This document shows positions 12,597 to 24,842 of a DNA stretch of 64,000 bases, in pieces (within the stretch, counting starts at the first letter, position 1; each line of letters starts with the position of its first letter). Both the position numbers and the translations under genes were made by a program. The notes beneath the pieces are model-generated. The model searched no databases and was not told the origin of the DNA. It saw only the letters and a list, made by a program, of their open reading frames with translations. Origin of the DNA: Paralichthys olivaceus (Eukaryota; Chordata; Actinopteri; Pleuronectiformes; Paralichthyidae); contig NC_091102.1 of assembly GCF_024713975.1 (NCBI RefSeq), positions 23,223,001 through 23,287,000 of the forward strand. The letters run 5' to 3'.

Positions 12597-13859
12597 ACCT
12601 TTTAATGAATCCTTTAGCCTCTCCTGACGATTTGCACACACAGTGATGGACATGCAGTTCAACGCCCTGGCCTATCTATCATAAATAATGTTGAATGCAG
12701 ACCCATTGTGTTGTGGGAATTAGATACTCACCATGACATTGAGAGTACATCTACATGAAGTCAGTAAAATGACTGCCTCACTGTTCATGAAGACTCATGG
12801 AAGGGAAGGGAGGTGTGCCTCCACCAACTTTTGGCTTTCCATGTATGCACATGGTAATATAGAGGGGTCCATAAGCAGAGCCATAACACCAAATGTACAA
12901 ATGTAGCAAATTAATTGGAATGAAGTGGTCCTGACTAAAAGAAATAGGCCAATACAAAGATAACACCAATTGTTTTAATTTTGATTATAAAATACAGATG
13001 TTATCAGCCAGATGCTTCACTTCTTACCAGATGTTAGCTGTGATGCAGCCTTGTTGTTTAACTAAAGAGAAGAAGAAGACAAATCATTTCCACTACAGCC
13101 AGTTTGTTAGGCTCTCTTCTCTCTAAAAAAAACTCTGCGGTAAAGTAATATATACCTTCGTCCTCACTGCTTTATCAGTGACCGAGCTGTCAATCAAAGG
13201 AGACAATGGCCATAGTTAGGACTAGAGTTCATACAGAGGCCCATTCACATGGTGGTGGACATCAGCACTGCAATTATACAGTCATGCAGATTGAGGCCCA
13301 GAGCTTCACTTAACGGTGGAACCGGAGGTCTTTTTAAAGATAAGCTTTCAGACAACTTGAAGGGCTGACTCTTTGATCATGTTCAAGTCATTAGTGTATA
13401 ATCAATCAAATGGAAAAAAACAAGTGGATGCCAAACTAAAACTAGAGAATAGCAGTTTTGAGTTTTGAAAAAAGAGTTCTTAGATTTTACATTAACAAAC
13501 AAAAAGAACGAAACCACTCTCTTTTTGTGGTTGTGCTGACATGGTCCTGTGTCCTCCACAATGATCTTTGCATTGGAGGCTGACACCGCAGCACAACCAG
13601 CCTTGTCTTCAACACTGCATGTTGGGTTAAATGATGCCTTCTGTTTCCCAGAGACAGATACACATTTGCCACTTCTGTGCAGCATGTCTTTCATCTGCAG
13701 AGTTTGCAAAACTAAGATGGAACTCGTAATCGATCAAACTTGTAATTTTACATGAACACAGGTTCTTGCGGCAGGGCTGATGTAGCCGAAGCTCTCTCTT
13801 GTTTTGCTGGCATTACATGAATGAGTTCAGCCTGGACAACTTGGATGAAGTTTTCTACA
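12597..13859. other. Intergenic DNA, no gene seen
   Basis: No recognised gene or well-defined repeat. Opposed frames of about 60-110 codons at 13383-13755 lack any family signature. Confidence 0.4.
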
Positions 13860-14230
13860 AAGGTCGTATATGTCAGGGATTTAAGTTGAGGACCCAGAAG
13901 CAGGTACTTCAGCTTGATATATAAATTACTTTTTATTTTTTTTAAACAAAACAGTTTTTTCTTGGCTGCAATCAGAGCCTGTAGAGTAGAGGTTTGTGAA
14001 TGATTAGGTGAGCCAGAGACTATATATACTAGTGAGGCAGGGATAATTGGACACAGGTCAAACAGGAACAAGAGCAGAAAACCACAAGAGTGGGAAACAG
14101 AACGAAGGCAGGAAATTACTCTCGGGACACAAAAGGAGTGAAACTTCAAAATAAAACAGGAAACAGAAAACACAGACCTGAAGCATCATACACACAAATC
14201 CAAACTCTAAAACACAGGCAGAGTCTATGA
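13860..14230. repeat. Possible interspersed element
   Basis: GGACCCAGAAGCAGG, then a T-rich stretch, then purine-rich ACACAGGTCAAACAGG and GGAAACAG repeats. The order resembles the outer parts of the element at 51510-52590 (GGACCCAAAAGGCAG, ACAGGACAAACAGGTGAG). Class not determined. Confidence 0.35.
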
Positions 14231-14407
14231 TCAGAAATGTCCACACAACAGAAAACCATTACAAAATCATTACAGTATACATTGTAGAATAGATACCTGC
14301 CTGACAGTTACATACACAATTCATTATGCCAGTTGCTATAAGTCGTAAAAGTGCATTTATTTTTGTATCATCTTAATGTGATAAAAGGTATAATAGCTCA
14401 TGGAGGA

Positions 14408-14486
14408 TTTATTTATTTTATTTTATTTTATTTTATTTTATTTTATTTTATTTTATTTTATTTTATTTTATTTTATTTTATTTTAT
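14408..14486. repeat. (TTTTA)n microsatellite
   Basis: About 15 tandem TTTTA units, nearly perfect. Confidence 0.95.
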
Positions 14487-14534
14487 TCAATTTCTTATAT
14501 ATTGTTGTTTTTTATATTGTTGTTTTATGTACAT

Positions 14535-14632
14535 AAGTAGTGCACCAATGACACCAAGGCAATTTCCTGTATGTGCAAACATACCTGGCAAATAAAAGAA
14601 TTCTGATTCTGATTCTGATTCTGATTAGAACA
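14535..14632 (+). mobile_element. 3' tail of a LINE (L2-like)
   Basis: AATTTCCTGTATGTGCAAAC then GGCAAATAAAAGAATTCTG and four GATTCT units. This is a non-LTR retrotransposon 3' end with a short tandem tail, severely 5'-truncated. Confidence 0.65.
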
Positions 14633-14701
14633 GCTTTTTCACACTTATAATATTGAGTGGGTTCCAACAGTGTGAAATTATAGGTGTTTTTGGAACCATC
14701 A

Positions 14702-15608
14702 TCATTCAAGATTCAAGGGTTTATTGTCATATGCACAACAATTACATTTAGCAGTTGCTGGCAATGAAATGCTTGAGTTTGGGTTTGGGTGGTAGGGGTC
14801 TCTAATGAACCGGTTTGTCTTCTTCCTACATCGCTGGGTGTAGAGGTCCTCCGTGGATGGCGGCTCCGTGCTGGTAATGCGCTGAGCAGACTTCACCACC
14901 CTCTGTAGAGCCTTACGATTCAGGGCAGTGCAGCTGCCATACCAGGCGGTGATGCAGCCAGTCAGGATACTCTCAATGGTGCAGAGAATCCTGGGGTCCA
15001 TGTTGAGCCTCTGCAGCCTGCGGAGGAAGGAGAGCCACGGTCTGGCTGTCTTTGTGATGGAGTCTGTGTGGTGAGTCCAGGTCAGGTCATCAGTGATGTG
15101 AACCCCTAGGAACCTGAAGCTGCTGACACTCTCCACCAAAGTCCCGTTGATGATGGGGGGGGGGGGGGGGGGGGGGGGCTCTGACCTCCTCTCTGTAGGC
15201 CATCTCATTGTCGCTGGTGATCAGGCCTATGATGGTTGTGTCATCAGCAAATTTAATGATGGTGTTGGAGCTGTGGGTGTCCACACAGTCATGGGTGAAC
15301 AAGGAGTACAGGAGGGGTCTGAGCACGCAGTACTGGGGGGCACTGGTGCTGAGAGTCAGGGTGGAGGATGTGGTGCTGCCAATCCGCACTGCCTGGGGTC
15401 CTCCAGTCAGAAAGTTCAATCCAATCACAAAGGGCAGTGTTGAGCCCAAGGTCTCTGAGCTTGGTGACGAGCTTCAGGGGCACGATGGTGATTAAATGCT
15501 GAACTCTAGTCAATGAACAGCATTCTCACATACAGTATGTGTCCCTCTGGTCCAGGTGGAAGAGGGCAGTATGAAGGGTGAGGGAGATGGTATCTGCAGT
15601 TGACCTAT
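14702..15608 (-). mobile_element. L2-like LINE reverse transcriptase, 3' part (broken)
   Basis: The minus strand encodes the later reverse transcriptase motifs. IVPLKLVTKLRDLGLN is followed by the catalytic motif IIKFADDTTIIGLIT and then FLGVHITDDLTW and the C-terminal SFLRRLQRLNMDPRI region. A stop inside the FID-SSAFN motif, frameshifts and a 24-base G run (15155-15178) break the frame. The element continues upstream at 16436-17433; another LINE is inserted between. The 3' end is at about 14702, with a CAATAAA-type end on the minus strand. Confidence 0.85.
15155..15178. repeat. Poly(G) run of 24
   Basis: An uninterrupted G tract inside the decayed LINE. It creates proline-rich or glycine-rich chance frames and is a likely site of sequencing or length error. 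Confidence 0.95.
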
Positions 15609-16426
15609 TTCAAGTACCTGGGGGTACACATCAGTGACTACCTCACTTGGACATTGAACACTACACAGGTGGTGGAGAAGGCTCAGCAGCAGCTGTATTT
15701 CCTTAGGAGGCTGAGGAAATTTGGGATGGCCCCCAGGATCCTCAGCAATTTCTACAGCTGCACAATTGAGTCTGTCCTGACCAACTGCATCACTGTGTGG
15801 TACAGCAGCTCTACTGTACGGGACTACAAACGCCTGCAGAGAGTGGTAAAGACTGCGTCTAAGATCACCAGGACACCACAACCCTCTCTGCAGTGCATCT
15901 ACCACCGCAGAGTCCACAGGAGAGCTGTCTCCATCATCAAAGACCCCACTCACCCCCAACATGGACTTTTCACACTCCTACCCTCAGGCCGCAGGTTCAG
16001 GAGTGTGAGATGCAAAACTAACAGGTTCAAGAACTCCTTCTTTCCCACAGCCATTAGACTGTTCAACAGCTGAACCCACCCTTAAAGACTGAGCCCCCCC
16101 TCACTGGTCACTTTATCTTCTATTGGACACTTTATTATATTGCAGACACTTTATTCCATTGCACTACAATACCTGGTACCTTGAATCCATCAGCTCAATT
16201 GCACTATACCGTTTACTGCGGAATGCTCTACATAACTTTTCATTACACAAGAAAATGTATCTTCCTATAGTTTATATTTCTATTATTTTTTACTGCATTT
16301 GCTTTGTTATATTCTCTTAGATTTATTTATATATATTCCTGCATCCTGTGTGGGCAGCAATGTAAGAATTTCATTGTACAGGGAAACGTGTTTCTTTACT
16401 GTGCATATGACAATAAAGCTTTGAAT
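15609..16426 (+). mobile_element. 5'-truncated LINE inserted in another LINE
   Basis: The plus strand encodes the C-terminal end of a non-LTR retrotransposon protein: [39 protein letters not shown], a conserved [15 protein letters not shown] motif and FFPTAIRLFNS, then a stop. A 3' UTR follows, ending with GACAATAAAGC. The flanks TTGACCTAT (15600-15608) and TTGGCCTAT (16427-16435) are near-identical 9 bp repeats, consistent with a target-site duplication. The reading frame for the C-terminal region is intact over about 150 codons, but the 5' part is absent. Confidence 0.85.
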
Positions 16427-16435
16427 TTGGCCTAT

Positions 16436-17433
16436 AGGCAAACTGCAGTGGGTCAGAGAGGGAAGAGGTGAAGGATTTGACTAACCTCTCAAAGCACTTC
16501 ATGATGGTGGAGGTAAGTGCTACGGTGCGGTAGTGGTTCAGGCAGAGGGTTTCGTTTTTTTGGGAAAAGGGACAATGATTGTTTCCTTGAAACATGTGGG
16601 GACTACAGACTGGAGCAATGACTGGTTGAAGATGTCTGTGAACACATCTGCCAGCTGATCTGAACACACCTTGAGAGCTTGGCCAGGGATGCCATCAAGT
16701 CCAGGTGCCTTGCATGTGTTGATCCACATGAGTGATCGCCACACGTCTGCCGTGGATATAGGCAGTGGTCCTCCTGGGCCTCTTGTACCTCCACAGCCGG
16801 GGATTTGCTCTTGTGAGATGCATCGAGAGATGCAGACATAACCTCAGCACTGTGATAGCTTTTAGTCCAGCCCACATGTTCCTTGTGTTGGAGCCCTGGT
16901 AGTGAGACTCCACTTTGTCCCTGTACTGTCTCTTAGCACTGCTGATAGCACTCCAGAGCGCATACCTGGACTTCCTGTACTCCTCCAGATCACCTGAGTT
17001 GTAGGCATCAGTCCATGCTTTAAGTTTGGCATGGATGTCAACAATAATCCAGGGCTTCTGATTTGGGAATGTTCGCACAGTAATCGTCGGTACGTTGTCA
17101 TCGATACATTTGCTGATGTAGCAGATCACCGTGTCCGTGTTGATGTTGTTGTCCTGGAGCCCGTAGAGCCGAGTCTGATTGGTTGGACCACCGCTGAATG
17201 GTTCGAGTCACCGGTCTGTCACCTTTGAGTTTCTGCCTATAGGAAGGCAGCAGCAGAACTGAGACGTGATCTGATTTGCCAAATGAGGGGCGAGGGATTG
17301 CCTTATATGCATCCCGGAAGAGAGTGTAACATGTCATACCTGTATTAACCTGCAACACAAGCAGGGTCAAATATGAGCTGCTTGGCCTCTCCCTCATTAT
17401 TATGTTGGAGAGATCCCTTTGATATTCATTCAT
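16436..17433 (-). mobile_element. L2-like LINE reverse transcriptase, 5' part (broken)
   Basis: The minus strand encodes early reverse transcriptase motifs: APGLDGIPGQALKVCSDQLA, then the VPFPKK motif, LNHYRTVALTSTIMKCFERL and DPLQFAYRPN. Upstream is the linker region with PNQKPWIIVDIHAKLKAW. Several frameshifts are present. DPLQFAYRP breaks off exactly where the plus-strand LINE is inserted, and the continuation is at 14702-15608. Confidence 0.85.
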
Positions 17434-19440
17434 TTGATCCCTTTGGAATTGATTTAGAAATATTTAGATTTAGAAATATTTGTTTTCTTCTGTCTATTTG
17501 TTTTTCTTCTTGCACTGTAGTTATTGGTCCTTTGTTTAATTAGGTCAGTCTTACTACACAATTCAACTGGGAACTTGTATAACCAGAAGAAGACAATAAG
17601 CTGCCATGATTATACTGAAACAAGAGGCACACTCCCTATAAATTATGATTCAGAACACTATACATAGACTTTCTCAACCTTTACCTACCTCACTTGCAAG
17701 CTTTGAACTTGATGCTCATTACTGGCACTGTGGCTGTCTGCCATTGCTGTAAAGATTTCACTCACCCTGGTTATTACTCACATTTTGGCGTAAATCACAT
17801 TGTGTCTCACAATTTGGATAAAATATTGAAAGTCTACTCCCTGGTAACTGTGTTCAACAGGCATTGCAGTTCCTCAGCTTAACTGTCTGATTCACTCTTA
17901 AAACTAGGGTTAATCCTGGAAAAGCTATTGAACAAATGCAAATTATACACTTAGCCCATCCAATCAGCCCTCTCATCAAAGCTGCACCCATATGAACGCA
18001 CTCGGCCTGACAATAGCTAAAAGCCGACTATTTCTCTAACTCGCTCACTAACGTCTGATAATCATCTCAACTTCAGTGGTGTATGTCCTCCTGGCTGAAG
18101 ACAACAGTCATGTGCAGTGAGAGCATGAGTGGGGTGTGCACAGGCAGTTCCGTTTCTGACAATCATTTCATGTGGTCCAAATTAAACGATTTGTATACAG
18201 TCCTGTGAACGCCACAGACACCAGCTATTTTCTTCTATTTTTAGATGACTTGATGGCTATCAGCACATGAAGAGGATTTCAACAAATAAACCAACCCTAT
18301 CTTTGAATGTAGAGAACACAGTCAATCACCCTCAGAACCCTAACCCAACCCTAATGCCAGGGGCACATGTGTTGGAGATTGTAAAAAGTCATGCAAGTGG
18401 GCAGGACAGAGTTACATCCAATAAGTTTGCCAAAAGCATGCAAGAGCCCAATTGATTTCGGGCTAAGACTGTCTCTTTTGAAGCAAAGAGGGCACTGCCA
18501 GAACAGATTCAATGTTTTTAAATGCTGTGATGCACGACCCAGCACTGGAATTGTGCTTGGAATGAAAATGATCTTGCCAGTGGCTTTTAAAAGATCAAAG
18601 AGACCAGGAAAATCTCTCATTATCATTTTGGATTATTGTTGACCAATGTTATTTGTGGAAGTTTTGTTTCAGAGTGAAGTTAGAAGACCTTGTGTTCATC
18701 CTTGTGCTTCATTTCTGTTCTTGTCTGACTTATATATACGTTTGAATGATTGACTCAACTGGCAGTATTTTGTCATTAGTATGTCAACTATTTCAGAGGT
18801 CTGTCAATTAACACAATTTTCAGAGCCAACTTCACAGCTTTTCAAAATAAAAGCCCAATAATTGGGTTTGATATATAGCATTGCAGCAACAAAACCAATT
18901 TTGTGCTTTTACTTTGAATGTTTGATCCAATATGAAGAGAATGTGTTCTCTAACAACATTTTTGATTGTGTTATTACAGATCCTCCAGAAATTGGCCTTT
19001 TTGCCAAAGAGTACGCTCCATTTTCCCTTCCTTTTTAACAAGAAGGACCCACTATGTCACGCTTACTAAATCCACCAAATTCACCATCAAACATTATCAC
19101 ACCTATCACAAAATTGACAGAAGCAAAATAAAACTTGCCCAAACCATCTTGCGTCATGTTTCCATTGTTTCAACAATCTTTAATTCTGGTTTGGCACAAC
19201 ATATGGAATCTTACTTTCAAACAAAAAAGGTCAACTCAAACTTTGACTAGCTAACTTTACCTTTACTGTGCACCATTAGTGTTTATGTGGTCAACAGAAA
19301 ACTTAATTCACATTCACTACTCACTCTCTCATTGTTTTCTATATTATAAAAAATCATAGGGTCCTAGAAACTGGAGCCTCTGGTTTGTTGGCTTATGTTG
19401 CCTGGTGTAGTAATTGTTTTAGCCACAAGATGGAAGCATA
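17434..19440. other. Intergenic DNA, no gene seen
   Basis: AT-rich. Frames at 18267-18642 and 18966-19250 have no domain and no splice context. Nothing recognised. Confidence 0.45.
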
Positions 19441-19450
19441 CACAGCAAAG

Positions 19451-19481
19451 TGCGTGCGTGTGTGTGTGTGTGTGTGTGTGT
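19451..19481. repeat. (GT)n microsatellite
   Basis: GTGCGTGCGTGTGTGT followed by an uninterrupted GT run. Confidence 0.9.
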
Positions 19482-19779
19482 TGAGGAGGGGAGGGGGCAT
19501 TGTTAATGAGAGGCGGGTCCCAAAACAGGAGGAAAGTGAGGCCAAGGAGTGAGGGAATTGGAAAAACGATGAGAAGAAAGCATAAAAAAAGTACTGAATG
19601 TTTGAATCTGCTTTGCTGTCACACCAGAAGAGAAAGAAGGGAAAAAGAGAAATGTCACTCTGTCCAGTGACCTGAAAAGTAAAACCTCTTTTTCTCTTCC
19701 TTCTCTCTCTTTCCCTCTTTCTCCCACAAAATTCTGACAATATCTCCCTCCCTCCCTTTTTCTCTCTCAGACAAACAGA

Positions 19780-19835
19780 GGCTGCTGCTGAATGAGGAAG
19801 CTGGATAGACCAGCCCGGAGCCAGACACAGTCCAC
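19780..19835 (+). other. Probable non-coding exon 1 of the EPCIP-like gene
   Basis: A purine-rich segment ends at a strong donor (CCAC|GTAAGT at 19836) and follows a long pyrimidine-rich stretch typical of a promoter-proximal region. The only clear acceptor downstream in phase with a gene is TCTGTCTGTCCACAG at 25547, just 65 nt before the EPCIP-like start codon. Joining them is an inference. The start of the exon is not defined. Confidence 0.4.
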
Positions 19836-20334
19836 GTAAGTAATCTACATCATACTACACTCAAACACACACAAGTGATGCCATACAAGCCATACAATAC
19901 ATAACCCGTGCTGTATGTTATAACCATCTAACATTTTCTTCTTGTATATATATATATATATATTGTTGTTCTTTGATGGTCAGTCTGTAACTGGTGTCCA
20001 TAAAGTGACGTGTTTTCAATAGCAGTTACTTCACATTTTATACAGCTGAGTAGTAATTGGCCTACACACATTCTGTTTCAATTACCTGAAAATGTATGTG
20101 TTTGTAATCCACTCACTGGAAACTCATTTATTTGCATATATCTACATTTGCTAAAAAAAAAATATTTTAGTTGTTTTTCTTTCCACCACCCTCCAACACA
20201 CAGCCAGTAGCCAGAAATGAGTTTTGATTTCACTGTAATTTAGGTTTTATTGTGAGTAAAAAGTTACATCAAAACAGAGCTGGTCCCCAGGGAGCAGACT
20301 AAACTGTTTCAGGTGGACATTTATTTCTAGATCT

Positions 20335-20440
20335 TAAGGTTTAAGGGCAGACCTTAAGCCCTATGAGACAATTTGGACATTTTGGACATTTTGTGAGTCT
20401 GGCCTACTCAAATACAATTTGATTGATTAATTTTGGGAAG
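20335..20440 (+). repeat. Interspersed repeat tail, family R3 (copy 1)
   Basis: TTAAGCCCTATGAGACAA, then a T-rich stretch and CAAATACAATTTGATTGATT. It shares both motifs with 24762-24842, and a longer relative lies at 41695-41862. Looks like LINE/SINE 3' tails. Confidence 0.6.
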
Positions 20441-21009
20441 TCTAAGAGATAGTTATAGATATATCCAGTGTTTGTACAGTAGATGCTATAATACAACTCT
20501 TAAACCTGTTCAACACATATGCTATTCTTTTGAATACTTTTTTCACTTCTTACAAATGTAATGGCAGACTAATACCACCAGGCACTTTATTATGCTCATA
20601 ACAGTACTTCTTTGAATAAATTTTTTTTTCTGCAGTTTTACTGATATAAAGCATGATTATTTACATCTTTCCACTGAATTCCTTAAACAAGTGATAATAT
20701 TTTGTATGATTTGTATTTGAGAGGTGCATCACAGATCTAGAACTAGATGGTATATCACTTAGATATAAGACTGAAGGCTCTCATAATTTACATGATAAAC
20801 CTCCACTTATAAATCAGCAGGTGTTAATTGTGACAATGTGATTTTTTTTACCAAGAAATTATTCTTTAATTGTATATACAATATTTTTACAAATAATATA
20901 TTTCCTACCCGATTAAATCTACCAAAGCAGTCTGCAGATAAGCCTCGGACTACCCAAGCCAGGCAACCCTGTGTTATCTGTAGATGTAGACATGATAACA
21001 TGAAAACAT

Positions 21010-22290
21010 GACCACACCTGTATGTTTTCTTGAGATCCCTTCCACTTGTGGAGTATGCTTGATAAAACTTATCCCGGTCTGCCACTGTCCAATGGACACT
21101 CTAACATCCTGATGTTAGTATACACGTTCAGCAAGATGGCCCACTCTGTGGCCTTAACCAAGCTCCCATTGGCCAAAGAGATGGCAGAACTCATATTGCA
21201 ACCTAGGGGTGGGCCACGATATGGCAAAAATGTCATATCAAGATTGTTTCCAGCGAGGACTATGTTCCACAATCTTATTGCGATTTTTTTAAATGTTGGT
21301 TTTAAAGACAGTTTTGCAAGTAAGTACACATTACAACCAAACCAATTTCCCCATTTAGAAAATACAGCCCTACAAACAAAACATACTATGGAAAAAGAAT
21401 GAACAGACCATTAAGGCCAAACAGCAAAGGATGAACATTCAACAAGAATTTTGACATGGTTTAGACTTACGTATTAAATTACATGACTTTTGCATAAATC
21501 CCATCCCAAAATTATCATTGCTTTCAAAAGGTAATCAACAACACTCAAGTAAAGTGCATTCTTGCCTCATAACATGTTGTCTCAACAACGACCACAGTTC
21601 ACATCGATGTTCTGAGGGAGTTCTGCTTGCTGATGGGGCACTGTGAGCCTATACATGTATCTTCTGGTTTCCACCCACAATCCAACGGCCAGACAGAATA
21701 TGGAAATCAGGAGTTAGAAATGGCCAAGCAGTACATAGTATCCCAGAACCCCTCTCCCTAGTCTAAGCATCAGGACTCTCCCTGTTCAAGTGTGCCTATG
21801 GGTTCTAGCTTCGACTCTTCCTGGTGCTAGAGAAGGAGAAATGTCTGTCCAGGCCTTCATCCGCTGTTGTCGCTAGGCCTGGGCCCAAACACAAGCTTCC
21901 CTGCTTTACTCTGCTGACGGCTACTTAACCATCGCCACTCCAAAGCTCCCACCTTCCGGGCTGGATCGACGGTGTGGCTCTCCACCAGGGACCTGCCTTT
22001 TCAGGTCGACCTCAGGAAACTGGCATCCGGGTTCATCGGCCCCTTCGAGATCCAGAAGGTATTCAACCCGGCAGTGGTGAGACTTAAGCTTCCCTGGTCC
22101 ATCTATGTCCATCCCATGTTCCATGTGTCCCAAGCGAAACCAGTCCAAGAGAGTCCCTTGGCACCTGTGGCCAATTCTCCTCCATCTCCTTGGTTCATTG
22201 GAGGAGTAACCTACACTGTCTGCTCCCTTGCCTTGGAAGAGCCCTCCAGTGGATTCTTGCACTGAGCTGTGTTCCCACCTGTTTCCTGTG
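21010..22290 (+). mobile_element. Ty3/gypsy retrotransposon integrase remnant
   Basis: The plus strand holds pieces of a gypsy-type integrase in order. First comes the core segment with LMLVYTFSKMAHSVALTKLP and LAKEMAELIL. Next (about 21610-21740) is REFCLLMGHCEPIHVSSGFH with the PQSNGQTE motif and the acidic residue of the active site region. Last is the C-terminal GPY/F-type segment LRKLASGFIGPFEIQKV and VHPMFHVSQAKPV (21972-22160). The core is split by another repeat at 21201-21587 and there are frameshifts. No LTRs, gag or protease were seen, so this is a fossil. Confidence 0.85.
21201..21587. mobile_element. DNA repeat inserted in the gypsy integrase
   Basis: Starts CCTAGGGGTGGGCCACGATA, with TGGCAAAAATGTCATATCAA and TTGCGATTTTTTT. 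This is a motif set I know from a common non-autonomous fish repeat. Integrase coding sequence stops at its left edge and resumes at about 21588. Confidence 0.55.
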
Positions 22291-22477
22291 TCGACTCGTC
22301 CTCTGTTCCAGCCTGAACCCCCTGTGATCCCTGTTATTGAACTGAACTTACTGATCACCTGCCTGCCTTTCCGGGTGTCTGCTGAGAGCAGCATTGAAGT
22401 GCATGTCCAATTGACTCAGCTATGTACTGTGCAGTGTTTCTGTCCTAAACACACAAGTCAATAGAGAGTCTCCATTT

Positions 22478-22550
22478 AACCAGGATTTGAACAAAGAACC
22501 TTCTTGCTGTGAGGTAACAGTACTAACCACTGCTGCACCGTGCCATGCAA
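22478..22550 (-). repeat. tRNA-derived SINE fragment
   Basis: Reverse complement reads GCACGGTGCAGCAGTGGTTA then GTACTGTTACCTCACAGCAA and a degenerate B-box-like GTTC region. This is the head of a tRNA-derived SINE. It is too decayed to be a tRNA gene. Confidence 0.6.
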
Positions 22551-22571
22551 GTTATAATATTTAATGTTAAA

Positions 22572-22951
22572 TTAAAGGTTCAGTGTGTAAGATTTAGGTG
22601 AAATTGATTTTTTGCAGAAATTGAATATGAAATAATCCTAGTGATGTTTTCACTGTGTTTCATCTAAATTGTAGTAATTGTTGTTTTCTTTAACATAGAC
22701 TAGGCCCTTTATTATATTTAAATACTTTATATTTACATGGATGGGGTCCTCTCTGTGGAGGCTGCTATGCTTTTTACTGTTGTCCAAACTGGACAAACTA
22801 AAACCTTTTGAGTTTTCATGACAACTGAAGTTCACCACAGGTTCTCTTTCATGTTGGAAAGGTGAGGGTGAGGTGAGGAGTATCCAGCTGTAACATGCAA
22901 CTTCTCTCTAGATCTCTAGATATCACTAAATTCTACACACTGAACCTTTAA
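22572..22951 (+). mobile_element. TTAA-flanked MITE (copy 1)
   Basis: Bounded by TTAA at both sides (22572-22575 and 22948-22951). Terminal inverted repeats are AGGTTCAGTGTGTAAGATTT at the left and the inverse, ending CACACTGAACCT, at the right. There is no coding capacity. TTAA target duplications are characteristic of piggyBac-like elements. A second nearly full copy is at 58770-59154 and a truncated one at about 49800-50055. Confidence 0.8.
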
Positions 22952-24370
22952 GTATTTTATTAATAAAGGTTACTTATGTTTAACAATTGTTTGCCATCTG
23001 CTATTATCATTGAACACTGGAACATTTTGACAAACTGATGTTTATATTGTGAAGAATGCCAATTCAAAGAGTTTTGAAAAGAGTTTAGCTGGTAGCTGTA
23101 TGTTTGAGCTCTGGAGTCAGTCATGTCAGTTGTTTCCCCCCTGCCAGCTGTATGTACAAACTGCGCATTTATTAGTTCTAGCTCTATACTTCAACGTACA
23201 TGAGAGTGGTGTGATCGTCCTAGCTAAGAAATACCACAAACACAATTAAATGGTCTCAAAATGACTTACCCCTTCAGTGAGAAGGTAGATACCACAGCCA
23301 GGTGGACGGTGAAGTACTGAGGCTAACAATTTTCGAGTGACATATTGACAATAAGGAAAACAGAATAAAAAAAATATTATGCTCTGAGTTCAGTACTTAC
23401 ACCAAATTTGATTATTTCCTTTCCTTGTGCAGGATTCTATGTGATTTGTTGTATTATAGACAGTTAACATGGAAGGAAGTAGGAAGACACCACAGCATTC
23501 GCGAAGGGTCAAATGCACATAGTGTGTATAGCCAACTGACTTACCAGCTTAATTTTTTATAAGCATGTGCTGTTACTGCGAGCTATTCATACATGAACAT
23601 AAAATGTTTTGCACATTTGTCAATCTTAGTATTCTAACTAGTGTTATAAGTTCAAATCTGTATCTCAGAACACTTAATAAGAGAAGAAAAACTTTTCAAT
23701 GCACATTTGGCGTTTTGGAGTACAACTCCTTTGATTTTGTCTCTATAGTTGTGTGTGGAGCTACAGCTGCTGAGAGAGAGGGGAGTGGGAGACAGTGAAA
23801 AGAGATGTGTGATATGGAGGAACAGAGAAATTGTAACTGAAAAAGAGAAGAAGAGAGAGGAAGGACAGATTAGGGTTGGGTGCCTGTGGTGGAACATGAT
23901 GTCAGAGGAATGTATTGAGCCTCTCCACGCCTTTAACAAGCTAAGTTCTGTGGAGTAGCTGCCACCTCACACTCTTTCTCACACATAAAAACACTTTCAC
24001 TCCATATAACTCTTTCTTTATTACTTCTCTAACTTACTGTCTCTATTTTCACATAGCTGCATGCACAGCATGACTCCAAATTACATTGCAATGGTCTTTA
24101 TTTAATAAACAATAATAATAATGCTAAATGAGTGAATACAATTAAAATAAATACACAGCCAGATGCTTGGAACAGCTGGATGGACAATGACCTTTATTAG
24201 CAGTGAGGTAAGACAGTGGAGGATGGAAAGGACATGTTGTGTATGGAAGGGCAGCTGCTACTGTAAACCAACCACAGTGAAGTCACATTTATTTTTAGCA
24301 GAATAGACGAGAAACCAGAAATTGAGCTTTAATGCCAAAACACAGTTTAACCCCTTAACATCCGATTTGC
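22952..24370. other. Probable intron of the EPCIP-like gene, no other gene seen
   Basis: Unique-looking AT-rich sequence. The opposed frames at 23565-23958 lie in a purine-rich stretch and show no domain. Confidence 0.4.
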
Positions 24371-24375
24371 AGGAA

Positions 24376-24491
24376 CTATCTATCTATCTATCTATCTATC
24401 TACTGTATCTATCTATCTATCTATCTATCTATCTACCTACCTACCTACCTGCCTACCTGCCTACCTATCTACCTATCTATCTGTCTGTCTT
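24376..24491. repeat. (CTAT)n / (CTAC)n microsatellite
   Basis: Compound tetranucleotide repeat changing from CTAT to CTAC and CTGC units. It gives a tyrosine-rich chance frame. Confidence 0.95.
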
Positions 24492-24761
24492 GTCAGTGTC
24501 CAGTGGCATGTAAAGTGCAGCAGGCCGTCCTGCATGTGCCATTCTGACAGGTTCAATGGACACATGTTTTCTATTTGTACGTATAGTGGTAGGTCCTCAG
24601 GTGCCCCTTGCACACCTAGTTTCTCTGCAGCATCAACAGCATAGATCTCTCTGAACTGTTCTCCAGTGAGGCATAGGTGTTAGACTTGGCATTGATTGCA
24701 TTTCTGCCTCACTTGTGGCTCTCAGTGAGATTTCTAAATTGTTTCTATTAGGATGTTACGT

Positions 24762-24842
24762 CATGTTAAGCCCTATGAGACAAATTGTGATTTGTATGGT
24801 TTTTTTTACATTTGTACAAATACATTTTGATTGATTGATTAA
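24762..24842 (+). repeat. Interspersed repeat tail, family R3 (copy 2)
   Basis: TTAAGCCCTATGAGACAAAT followed by ACATTTTGATTGATTGATT, the same tail as at 20335-20440. Confidence 0.6.

Noticed and set aside
15147..15443. Glycine-rich frame on the plus strand
   Set aside because: Translation of the antisense of a dead LINE across a poly(G) run.
24322..24513. Tyrosine/serine-rich 63-codon frame
   Set aside because: Translation of a CTAT/CTAC microsatellite.
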